Virus record (IMG/VR): IMGVR_UViG_3300026488_000009
Location: 1-33,533 of that record
Reading direction: 5' to 3' (one strand)
Source of the DNA: a virus
Length of the DNA: 33,533 bases
Shown here one piece after another: positions 16,252-22,825 of this stretch (position 1 is its first letter; the number at the start of each line of letters is the position of its first letter). A program made the translations under genes and the position numbers. Below the pieces are notes generated by a model that was given only the letters and a program-made list of their open reading frames with translations, ran no database searches and was not told the origin of the DNA.

Positions 16252-17992
16252 GTTGGCCTCCTTGTTGCATTTGAGGTTCTGTTAATAGTTTATCAACAGC
16301 CTTAAAGCCTAAAAGCTGGAAGTAGCGTTTAACTACTTCATAAAGGTTTTTAGGCGTAGCAAGGCCGAACTGCATCAGTTGAGGGTACATACTCATTATC
16401 TCTTTCAGGTTTTGAAGCATTTGTTCCTTAGCTCCTACGCCTACTCCAGCCTCAATTACCAGGTCAAACTCACCCTTAAGGTCATCTGGTCTAATAACTA
16501 ACGGTTCATTTGTAAGCCTTATCACGGTGGCCTGGTCTATAAAACGCTGATTAAGTTCAACCAAGAAACGGAATAGGTCTTTTACTCCGGTTTCAGCGAA
16601 AATACGGGCAATAAGCTCAAGTCTTTGGTTGGCAGCCTGCATTATAAGCTGAATGCCAGTAGCAGTATGGTTCAACGACCTTCCATCAAGCCCTTGATTG
16701 TAGCGAGTTATCCCAGTCCTGTTTTCCTTTATGCCTTCCCAATACTCAAGGAAGCTATAAGTCCAGGGGGCTAAGGGCCTAACAGGGAAAGGTTGTATCG
16801 CTTGCTGAGGAATACCATCAACCCTGATGTAGGGAGCTCCATTAACCAAGTCGTTAAGGTTAACCTTACTCTCATCTATAAACACCTTCGGGTCGTTGTT
16901 AAGGCCGATGTTGACAATTATTTGCCTTATGATAGCCGTCTTAACGTCCTGAACATCCTTAAGAACATCGCCAAACCCTTTGCCCCAAATTTGGTAAGGC
17001 TCAAGAATAGGCGTTAAAACAAAGAACGGAGGGCGTTTGTAGATGTTCTCAACCACCCTCAGAACCTTATTTCCTACGACCGTTACGATTACATCTTCTA
17101 AAAGCCCATCGCCGTTGATATCGTATTTTGTATAGCACTCATAAAGAGTGAACCTACGCCTTGCATCGTCGGGCTGATTTACCATAAAATTCTTACTAGG
17201 CATCAAGTAAGGGTCAACTGAGGAAATAAAACTAGCCCCGTTATCGCCTTCCTCTAGAAGCTCCCTAACTTTTTGCTCATCATACCAGCCGTCTTTTGCT
17301 CTTCTAAGTAAGTAATCAGCAGTAACAAGTTTCCTGTGGGCTACAAAGGGACTCTCTTCTATTCGCTTAGCGTTCGGGTTGAAAATGAACTCAGAAGCAG
17401 GGATATTCTCAAGGATAGGCTGATTCTTTGATAAGAGTTTAACCTTGAAAGTTAAGTCAATCATTCCGTTTTCAAGAGTTTTAGCCTCAATAATCTCAAT
17501 GGCCGGGTCGTCTTTAGCCGCTAAATACTCATCAATTCCAACAACTTGGCTAAACTTCCTTTCCTCAAACTCCCTCACCCAGTAGGCCTTGATGATGCCC
17601 AGCCCTGTAATAAGTGCGTCCTTGAACCAGCGGTAGAAAATCATGAAGCCTGGATTTTGCCTCTGGATTTGCCAATTGATGAGTTTCTGCATAATCTCAG
17701 CTGATTTGTCGTCCTCAACCGTCCTTCCTTTTACAACTATTACATCCTGCCCGCCGAAAAAAATTCGCATCAGGCTGGGCATAGCCCATTCTATTTGATC
17801 CGCAACATCAGTTGAGGTAAAGGAGCTGAGCTCAGCTAGCTTGGGAAATTTTTTAGCGTAGTAGTCCGGGTCTGCATTGTAAAGCTGGTAGCGTTCCTTT
17901 ACTTTCGGTTCTATCTGAGACTGATAAAAACTCTCAGCATTCTGTATATCCTGCTGAACCTTACTCAGAAGCTCATCAATATTTACCTGCAC
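16025..17992 (-). CDS. portal protein
   Basis: A 655-residue protein resembling P22/SU10-type portals: the opening helices and the segment SFTSTDVADQIEWAMPSLMR (residues of about 56-75), the GLGIIKAYWVREFEE block, and the KDVQDVKTAIIRQIIVNIG stem-helix region are typical. It forms the dodecameric ring for DNA packaging and tail attachment. The start is GTG at 17990-17992. The last ~75 residues are low-complexity and share DNA with a second reading frame. It lies downstream of the large terminase, as usual. Confidence 0.88.
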   Translation of the reverse strand: MQVNIDELLSKVQQDIQNAESFYQSQIEPKVKERYQLYNADPDYYAKKFPKLAELSSFTSTDVADQIEWAMPSLMRIFFGGQDVIVVKGRTVEDDKSAEIMQKLINWQIQRQNPGFMIFYRWFKDALITGLGIIKAYWVREFEERKFSQVVGIDEYLAAKDDPAIEIIEAKTLENGMIDLTFKVKLLSKNQPILENIPASEFIFNPNAKRIEESPFVAHRKLVTADYLLRRAKDGWYDEQKVRELLEEGDNGASFISSVDPYLMPSKNFMVNQPDDARRRFTLYECYTKYDINGDGLLEDVIVTVVGNKVLRVVENIYKRPPFFVLTPILEPYQIWGKGFGDVLKDVQDVKTAIIRQIIVNIGLNNDPKVFIDESKVNLNDLVNGAPYIRVDGIPQQAIQPFPVRPLAPWTYSFLEYWEGIKENRTGITRYNQGLDGRSLNHTATGIQLIMQAANQRLELIARIFAETGVKDLFRFLVELNQRFIDQATVIRLTNEPLVIRPDDLKGEFDLVIEAGVGVGAKEQMLQNLKEIMSMYPQLMQFGLATPKNLYEVVKRYFQLLGFKAVDKLLTEPQMQQGGQLGVLQQAGGENPALAGAVQEDASPRAVLERALEAYQRMQGGPVQGVDGESEGEVGADTLGTQSPTEVGNGPEQGY

Positions 17993-18167
17993 GCTCCCTT
18001 ACCTCCCTGAAAATGAGTAAAAACGCAACTGTAAAGCAAATAAGGGCGAATCCTCCGAAAATGCCTGATGCAAAACAATGAGACTTTAAGAGATTTGATA
18101 TAATGGCGTTAACAACCCCTAAGCCTGCACTACCTAGTAAAATTTTCTCTTCAGGCGTGTACTTCAT
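17976..18167 (-). CDS. two-helix small membrane protein
   Basis: A 63-residue protein with two hydrophobic segments (about residues 9-29 and 31-53) and a charged C-terminus. It overlaps the portal start by 17 bases and begins ten bases after the terminase stop, preceded by TAGGAGGTTAG. Its function is unknown. A membrane protein between terminase and portal is unusual; a pinholin-like or membrane-associated packaging role would be speculation. Confidence 0.55.
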   Translation of the reverse strand: MKYTPEEKILLGSAGLGVVNAIISNLLKSHCFASGIFGGFALICFTVAFLLIFREVRERAGKY

Positions 18168-18177
18168 TTCTAACCTC

Positions 18178-19629
18178 CTAAACTGGACTCCATTTTAATA
18201 CAGGAGCTACCTCAACCCTGCGTGGTGCAGGGGGCTTGGCTATTTGCTCCTGGTAGGCAAGGGCGTCAATAAGGTCGTCGTGCTTGCCTCTTGGGAAAGT
18301 AAGGAGTTCTGTTTCCATCTCGTCTAACCAATCGGCCAGGTCTGGAAAGTAGATGAGCCCCTGCTGGAATCTGGGCTGAAGTGCTTTGATTCTAATCTCT
18401 TTCTGCTTTGAAGCCTTCAGCTCTTCAATGTTGAAAAAGATATTCCTACGCCTCATCTCCTTTTCAAGGAAGTGCTGAAATGCCGCCTGATACTGGACTT
18501 TTTCTATTCCCACAACTTCAGGACGGTATTTCTGAACAGCCCAGAAGAGCTTTTCCATCGTTGTAGATGGGTCAAAACGGCCGTAAATCACATCAAGCAC
18601 ATACCAGCGGTTGTTCTCATCCACGGCAACGACACAGATGGCTGTATAATCGGCCGTCTCTTTCTCAGAAATAGCAAGGTCAACCGTGATATAGACTCGG
18701 CAATTTTGAACTAACTTCTGCTTTTCATTCGGCGAATAGTAGCGAAACCACTCACGCCTGAACACCTGATTTTCGGCCGCGATGCTTTGGCATAGACGCT
18801 CTCTATACCAGATTTCTAGCTTCCCGGCCTTGCGGTAGGCCTCTTTTTCTTTGAGCAAGTAGTCCAGAGAAAACTTCTCCGGCCAAGCTGGATTCCCAGC
18901 CTCGTCAAGAGCCGGGATTCTCATCGTCTTAAAGCCTAGCTCTTTAGCGTGCTCAAAGACCCTCTCTATCAAGCACTTTTCGCCGAGGTTGTTGCCTATC
19001 ATAAAAATCCTTGAGTTTTTCCCTAGAGGCTTAACATCGCTCAAAAACCAGTCCCAGTCTTTTTCTAGAATCGTAGGGCTCTGAGCATCCTCAAAGTCCT
19101 GGACATCATCCATAATTACGATATCGGGGCGACGACCGTTCCAGTTGATACCTCGCAAGGTAGCCCCCTTACCGTAGGCCTCTATTCGCACTCTGCACCC
19201 TTCCCAGTCGTGCAGTTCTACCTCGTAGGCCTCAGCTGATTGCTCTATTACTTGCTTTGTGTTGAGCTGAAAAAGAGGATCGGACTGGTGAATAGCGGCA
19301 ATCTCTTTAAGCTTCTTTGAAGCGTTGCGTTGGTTTCGCAGAACTAAGACAATATACTGTTCGGCTTGAGAAGGGAACATTAAGCGATAGAGGGGGAAAG
19401 CCTTTGCGACATATTCACTTTTAGCACTTTCCCTGAAGGCTTCAATCGCAAAGTTTTCCTTGCCGTGCAGGAGGATATCAGAAATCTGATAATGAAAATC
19501 GGCAGGCTTAACCCAGTTTTGAGTGTCGGCCAAGAGCAAATAATAAAAAGCAGGCAAAGAACTCCTAGCCCGCTTGAGCACCTCTACATAAAGATTTTCA
19601 ATATCTACCTTCTTTCTACGCCTTCTCAA
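18178..19629 (-). CDS. terL: terminase large subunit
   Basis: A 483-residue ATPase-nuclease that drives DNA packaging. The ATPase half shows a deviant Walker A (RESAKSE, residues 66-72) and Walker B (DIVIMDDV, 169-176). The RNase H-like nuclease half shows Asp317 (TVDLAIS), Asp327, Glu376 (GIEKVQ) and the Asp pair 451-452 (KHDDLIDALAY). The start is a TTG (19627-19629) after GGGAGATTGA. It directly follows the small terminase gene, separated by an inverted repeat. Confidence 0.93.
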   Translation of the reverse strand: MRRRRKKVDIENLYVEVLKRARSSLPAFYYLLLADTQNWVKPADFHYQISDILLHGKENFAIEAFRESAKSEYVAKAFPLYRLMFPSQAEQYIVLVLRNQRNASKKLKEIAAIHQSDPLFQLNTKQVIEQSAEAYEVELHDWEGCRVRIEAYGKGATLRGINWNGRRPDIVIMDDVQDFEDAQSPTILEKDWDWFLSDVKPLGKNSRIFMIGNNLGEKCLIERVFEHAKELGFKTMRIPALDEAGNPAWPEKFSLDYLLKEKEAYRKAGKLEIWYRERLCQSIAAENQVFRREWFRYYSPNEKQKLVQNCRVYITVDLAISEKETADYTAICVVAVDENNRWYVLDVIYGRFDPSTTMEKLFWAVQKYRPEVVGIEKVQYQAAFQHFLEKEMRRRNIFFNIEELKASKQKEIRIKALQPRFQQGLIYFPDLADWLDEMETELLTFPRGKHDDLIDALAYQEQIAKPPAPRRVEVAPVLKWSPV

Positions 19630-19650
19630 TCAATCTCCCTAACTTACTCA

Positions 19651-19676
19651 CTATAACAAATCAATATTTGTTATAG
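19651..19676. repeat. 11-bp inverted repeat between terminase genes
   Basis: CTATAACAAAT at 19651-19661 and its exact complement at 19666-19676, with a CAAT loop. It sits between the small terminase stop (19678) and the large terminase start (19629). There is no T-tract, so it is not a standard terminator. It may adjust translation of the large subunit, or be a terminase recognition site; neither is shown. Confidence 0.6.
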
Positions 19677-19677
19677 C

Positions 19678-20070
19678 CTACTCAAGCCCTTGCTCGTCAA
19701 GGCGCTTCTTAACTTCAAGCAGGCGATTTTGGACATTCAAATCAAGCCCGCCTGAGAGTTCAAGCTTCTCTGCTAGCTCTCCTCTCATCTTAAAAAACAA
19801 CTCTATTGCTCGCGTGTTTCCTTTTCTTGCTTTTTCTATTAGTGCTCTCATTACATCAGAGTAGTATTTAGCTGATGCTTTTCTAACTAACTGAGCTCTA
19901 AGCTCGTAAAAATCAGCAGAACCTATCTCAGCAATTCTTTTCCTGATGTAATTGTAGTTAAGCCCTGCTTTCTCGCAGGCTTGTAGCAGATTAAGTTCCC
20001 AATTTTCGGGCTCACACCATACCAAGAGCAACTTCTGAAGTTTTTTAGGTAGCCTTTCAAACTCAAGCAT
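19678..20070 (-). CDS. terS: terminase small subunit
   Basis: A 130-residue helical protein. Residues of about 25-50 form a helix-turn-helix-like segment (LLQACEKAGLNYNYIRKRI), followed by a helix at about 55-85 and the phrase ARKGNTRAIELFFKMRGELAEKLELSG, which is common at the oligomerisation region of small terminases. It recognises the packaging site and regulates the large subunit. Position directly upstream of terL supports the call. Confidence 0.8.
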   Translation of the reverse strand: MLEFERLPKKLQKLLLVWCEPENWELNLLQACEKAGLNYNYIRKRIAEIGSADFYELRAQLVRKASAKYYSDVMRALIEKARKGNTRAIELFFKMRGELAEKLELSGGLDLNVQNRLLEVKKRLDEQGLE

Positions 20071-20116
20071 TCCGTTACCCTCTCGCTACTCACTCTAACG
20101 AGTGTTTTTCACTTTT

Positions 20117-20380
20117 TCAACCGCCACTAAGCGAACTAATCCACTCCTTGAGTTCACGAGGGTCAAATCGCCATTTGCCGTCGGGCAACTTCTTAGCAGG
20201 AATAACCCCCGCCTCAGCTAACCTCTGAACATACCTTTCCCCGACATTGAGCACAAAAGCGACCTCTACGGGTCTCATCAACCGTGAAAAACAGACTTCC
20301 GTCTCTAAACTATCTATATCCTCTCTCTCTCGTTCACCGATTCGTCCTCTATTCCTTTTTTCTCTCCTCTCTAATACCAT
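20117..20380 (-). CDS. excisionase/MerR-type helix-turn-helix protein
   Basis: An 87-residue protein. After a very basic N-terminus (RREKRNRGRIGEREREDIDS), residues of about 34-80 match the HTH_17/excisionase pattern: a Pro-Val-Glu-Val-Ala helix, recognition helix (GERYVQRLAEAGVIPA) and wing (KLPDGKWRFDPRELKEWI). Such proteins bind DNA as architectural or regulatory factors. It lies between the resolvase and the small terminase genes, so it may regulate the late arm or be a packaging accessory. No integrase partner is present. Confidence 0.75.
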   Translation of the reverse strand: MVLERREKRNRGRIGEREREDIDSLETEVCFSRLMRPVEVAFVLNVGERYVQRLAEAGVIPAKKLPDGKWRFDPRELKEWISSLSGG

Positions 20381-20425
20381 TGCACCCCCAAATTGAATTT
20401 GAGCGAATATATCAACGCTAGAATA

Positions 20426-20887
20426 TTATTCCGATTTTACGGTAAATTTCCGACGGCCGAACTCAGCAATCAGCACGGCCTCAGCCCGTCCGTCCTTCTT
20501 TCCAATTTCACCGTGAGGAAAAAGGGAAAGTGCTTTTTGAATGGAAAGGAGCTTGCGTTCTTTTTTGCTGAGCTTGTTAGGGTAGTGGAACTCTTTTTGC
20601 CAAGTGCGGGGCGGAACTTCCTCAACTGCTATTTCAAGAGCGACAAGAGAACCGATAAGCTCTCCGTAGTGCTTCATTAAACGCGAAGTTGAGACTACGC
20701 CTTGACCCGGAAAGGCTTGCTGTTTCTCTATAAAAACACGCAGTATTTTTTCTTTTCTTTCTTTCACTAACCTTACAAACTCAAAAAGCGAAGGCATATC
20801 GTATACTTCAAGATTAGAGGCGTCTAGCGACAAAAAGCTGATTGCTCCTTTTTTTCCAGGGTCTATTCCAACTACCAACTTTTCCAT
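20426..20887 (-). CDS. RuvC-like Holliday junction resolvase
   Basis: A 153-residue RNase H-fold nuclease. Likely metal ligands are Asp9 (GIDPGKKGA), Glu54 (FIEKQQA), Asp132 and Glu136 (KKDGRAEAVLIAE), in the order used by RuvC-family resolvases. It would cut branched DNA before packaging, which fits its place as the first gene of the late arm just ahead of the terminase. Upstream is the divergent control region with a minus-strand promoter at 20919-20947. The Shine-Dalgarno before ATG 20887 is weak (GAAAG). Confidence 0.88.
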   Translation of the reverse strand: MEKLVVGIDPGKKGAISFLSLDASNLEVYDMPSLFEFVRLVKERKEKILRVFIEKQQAFPGQGVVSTSRLMKHYGELIGSLVALEIAVEEVPPRTWQKEFHYPNKLSKKERKLLSIQKALSLFPHGEIGKKDGRAEAVLIAEFGRRKFTVKSE

Positions 20888-20918
20888 CTTTCTTTTTCTC
20901 TTCTCTCATTTCCTCTCT

Positions 20919-20947
20919 ATTCTATCATAAATATCAGTAGTATTCAA
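20919..20947 (-). promoter_or_regulatory. candidate late-arm promoter
   Basis: Read on the minus strand: TTGAAT (20947-20942), 17 bases, TAGAAT (20924-20919), about 30 bases before the resolvase start. The -35 box touches the edge of the 24-bp palindrome at 20947-20970, so a protein bound there would control it. Confidence 0.5.
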
Positions 20948-20970
20948 TACTCTATACATGTATAGAGTAT
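20947..20970. promoter_or_regulatory. 24-bp perfect palindrome, candidate operator
   Basis: ATACTCTATACA followed by its exact reverse complement. It lies in the divergent intergenic region, next to the -35 box of the minus-strand promoter. Length and symmetry fit a dimeric repressor or activator site. Confidence 0.65.
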
Positions 20971-20974
20971 ATAA

Positions 20975-21008
20975 AAGGGGGAGGCTTTTTATAAAAAGCC
21001 TCCCCCTT
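20975..21008. repeat. 34-bp perfect palindrome (hairpin/cruciform)
   Basis: Sixteen-base arms (AAGGGGGAGGCTTTTT and complement) around a central AT. The GC-rich part is at the base and the A/T part near the loop, and no T-tract follows, so it is not a textbook intrinsic terminator, though it would insulate the divergent arms. It is equally compatible with a single-strand initiation hairpin. Confidence 0.75.
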
Positions 21009-21044
21009 ACTTAAGTAACTTAAGTATTTTAAAATACTTAAGTA
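21009..21044. repeat. iterons: three copies of ACTTAAGTA, within a 26-bp palindrome
   Basis: ACTTAAGTA occurs at 21009-21017, 21018-21026 and 21036-21044, in register at steps of 9 and 18 bases. Bases 21018-21043 are also a perfect 26-bp palindrome. Upstream of a possible initiator gene such iterons suggest a replication origin or an autoregulatory operator. Confidence 0.6.
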
Positions 21045-21202
21045 TTTTATAGGACTTGGAGCGATTGAAAATCAAGGGTTTTAGAGCCTGATTTTTTGAA
21101 TTTGTTATTAAGTTTCATTCGCTTGAACGAAAGATTCTAATTATTGATAGTATGTTTCTGAAATACTGATACAAAGATTCACGAGATTGAAAGACTCTTC
21201 TA

Positions 21203-21231
21203 TTGCATTGAAAGTCTATATCATTTATAAT
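21203..21231 (+). promoter_or_regulatory. early promoter for the Rep-like gene
   Basis: TTGCAT (21203-21208), a 17-base spacer and TATAAT (21226-21231), 31 bases before the ATG at 21262. A consensus sigma-70-type promoter. Confidence 0.75.
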
Positions 21232-21261
21232 AAGAGAAACGATTCTATAAGGAGGTGCGGG

Positions 21262-21930
21262 ATGTATGTTCCGAAGTTTCTAGTTGAAGTTCCTCTTCTA
21301 GAAGGCATTGTAAAGGGCAAAAGAAGAGCGGGGAAGGACGGCAAATATAAAATAATAAACCCGCTCTCCCCAACTTCTTTTAAGCTCTTGCTTTTGAGTT
21401 GGACGGAGCAAAGAATTGCTAGCGAACATATCTCAAAGCTAACTAAAAGGCCTGCATCGTTAGTCTTGAGGCAAGTTAGAAACGAGCTTTCTTCTATCGT
21501 GCTAGACGACGAAAAACTTTTTGAAGTTTCAGAGATTAAGCCTTTTGGGAATCAACGCAGAATTGATTACAGAGTCCACGCTCAGTTTAGAGAGTTGTTT
21601 GAGGAGGGAAAGGTTAGGATTGAGGCTGAGGAGCTTTATTCTACGAGCAACTCAACGCAGATAGACACTCTTGTTTTAATGCTTTCAAAACGCCCGCAAA
21701 GAGTGAATTATCTAGATTTTCTAGCGTTTTACCTGCTTGGCATCCCTTTGTCTTTCCTTGATACCCTCAACGACAATCATGCTTTCTCTTTCTCTCAGCG
21801 AATCAACCGAGCCCGTGAGAGAGTCCTAAAAGCCTGCAAACTATTGAACCTCAATACTTCCTACGAGCTCACCCGCATTCCAGTCGGCCGTTATACAGCC
21901 CGTTGGTTCAAAGTTTTAGAGTTTAAATAA
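21262..21930 (+). CDS. putative DNA-binding protein, possible replication initiator
   Basis: The start is the ATG at 21262 after AAGGAGGTGCGGG, giving 222 residues. The protein is basic and appears to have two winged-helix-like parts: an N-terminal one (SFKLLLLSWTEQRIASEHIS, about residues 38-60) and a C-terminal one (FSQRINRARERVLKACKLL, about 172-190). A tandem winged-helix layout is that of iteron-binding plasmid Rep proteins (Rep_3/RepA type), and iterons lie just upstream. I do not recognise a family signature, so a transcriptional regulator is the alternative. A weak hairpin follows its stop. Confidence 0.5.
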   Translation: MYVPKFLVEVPLLEGIVKGKRRAGKDGKYKIINPLSPTSFKLLLLSWTEQRIASEHISKLTKRPASLVLRQVRNELSSIVLDDEKLFEVSEIKPFGNQRRIDYRVHAQFRELFEEGKVRIEAEELYSTSNSTQIDTLVLMLSKRPQRVNYLDFLAFYLLGIPLSFLDTLNDNHAFSFSQRINRARERVLKACKLLNLNTSYELTRIPVGRYTARWFKVLEFK

Positions 21931-21950
21931 ACCTTGAGACACAAGGTTTT
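21929..21950 (+). terminator. weak hairpin after the Rep-like gene
   Basis: AAACCTTG, loop AGACA, CAAGGTTT, then a single further T (8-bp stem), overlapping the gene's TAA. It is A/T-rich and short, so termination would be partial. A boxA-like element follows 11 bases later. Confidence 0.4.
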
Positions 21951-21960
21951 AACGCTTTTC

Positions 21961-21982
21961 GTTCTTTAAAAGTTGAATAAGG
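21961..21982 (+). promoter_or_regulatory. boxA-like element, copy 1
   Basis: GTTCTTTAAAAGTTGAATAA plus GG. It matches the element at 25954-25975 at 18 of 22 bases. The core resembles bacterial boxA (CTTTAA/CTTTGA with an AA-rich extension), the RNA site used for NusB/NusE-dependent antitermination ahead of rRNA and phage operons. It lies between a weak terminator and the next promoter. Confidence 0.5.
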
Positions 21983-21985
21983 GGG

Positions 21986-22014
21986 TTGACAAGAGAGGAG
22001 GGAGGGAATATCAT
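21986..22014 (+). promoter_or_regulatory. promoter for the 222-aa acidic protein gene
   Basis: TTGACA (21986-21991), a 17-base purine-rich spacer, TATCAT (22009-22014), 33 bases before the ATG at 22048. Confidence 0.7.
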
Positions 22015-22047
22015 TAGTGATAGAAAACAACTGAAAGGAGGTGCGAG

Positions 22048-22716
22048 ATGGTTACTAAGAATCAAATCATTGAAGCAATCAACAAAACCCTTTCAAAAGA
22101 GGAGAGGGAATATTTCTTCGCCTACGAGACCGTTGAGCAAGTCGCTGAGGAGCTCCTCAACAAAGGTTACCACTACCTTGAAAGTGGAGGTAGCGATAAT
22201 CTCTATCTGTTCTGGGATTACTGCAATAATGAGTTAATCGCCCTTGAAGGTACTTACGAAGGTGATGCTCACGCAGATAGCCCTGAGAGAATAGAATGGG
22301 TCTATCGTCAAAACTTCTATGCTCTTCTTGAACTGTATCAAAACAAGCTCAATTGTCTCTCACGAGAAGCAATTGAGTTTCTCCGCAATGCTTTAGCAAA
22401 CTATAATGAAGCTAAAAATTTCACGAGAGAGTGGATTAGAAACACAGTTGACGAAGAACTTGACGACGTACTTGACATCATTTTCTCCCGTCGCCGTCCG
22501 TCTATCCCAGAAGATAAAGAAGAATTTGAAGAAATAGTCGAAGACTTCGCGGAAGAAGTTGCAGATTATATTACGTGGACTATTGATGAAAATGAATTAT
22601 TCCCATTCGAGGTTGATGCGGATGATGTCCTAGAGGTTGACGGCGAGACAATTTGTGAGGCCGTGCGGGATAGGTTGCCTCGTGAGATAGAAGAGGAGAG
22701 AAAGAGAGAGGCTTAA
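22048..22716 (+). CDS. acidic hypothetical protein
   Basis: A 222-residue protein, very rich in Glu and Asp, especially after residue 145. Family not recognised. The ATG at 22048 follows AAGGAGGTGCGAG. It has its own promoter and is closed by a strong terminator, so it is an isolated early unit. Strongly acidic early phage proteins are sometimes DNA mimics that inhibit host nucleases or polymerase; that is only a possibility here. Confidence 0.7.
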   Translation: MVTKNQIIEAINKTLSKEEREYFFAYETVEQVAEELLNKGYHYLESGGSDNLYLFWDYCNNELIALEGTYEGDAHADSPERIEWVYRQNFYALLELYQNKLNCLSREAIEFLRNALANYNEAKNFTREWIRNTVDEELDDVLDIIFSRRRPSIPEDKEEFEEIVEDFAEEVADYITWTIDENELFPFEVDADDVLEVDGETICEAVRDRLPREIEEERKREA

Positions 22717-22735
22717 CTATACAAAATCCTCCTTT

Positions 22736-22762
22736 AAAAGCCCCTTGAAAGGGGCTTTTTTT
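22736..22762 (+). terminator. intrinsic terminator
   Basis: AAAAGCCCC, loop TTGAAA, GGGGC, then seven T residues. A canonical Rho-independent terminator located 20 bases after the stop of the acidic protein gene. Confidence 0.9.
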
Positions 22763-22792
22763 ATGCCCTCATTTTTTCGGGTGGCATTATAA

Positions 22793-22812
22793 TTTCACTT
22801 ACTCCACCTCAA
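22793..22812. repeat. 20-base exact repeat, leader copy
   Basis: TTTCACTTACTCCACCTCAA, ending 13 bases before the primase-helicase ATG. The identical 20-mer recurs in the same gene at 23196-23215. The copy includes CCACCTC, complementary to the GGAGGT type of ribosome site used by this phage. Confidence 0.8.
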
Positions 22813-22825
22813 GCCGGAGGTAAAA

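Larger units (their letters stand above)
20888..21261. other. divergent control region / candidate origin
   Basis: This 374-base gap separates the minus-strand late arm from the plus-strand early arm. In order it holds a minus-strand promoter, a 24-bp palindrome, a 34-bp palindrome, the ACTTAAGTA iterons, an A/T-rich stretch with scattered GATTGAAA-like words (near 21064, 21185, 21207), and a plus-strand promoter (21203-21231). It contains no coding sequence that I can support. Confidence 0.6.

Noticed and set aside
20091-20109. CACTC-TAAC-GAGTG followed by TTTTT as a terminator
   Set aside because: The T-tract is on the plus strand, where no gene ends, and the stem has only five pairs.
22765-22793. 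TATAAT at 22788-22793 as a primase-helicase promoter
   Set aside because: No acceptable -35 box at 16-18 bases. The -10-like hexamer is real, and it overlaps the start of the 20-base repeat, but a promoter is not supported by sequence alone.
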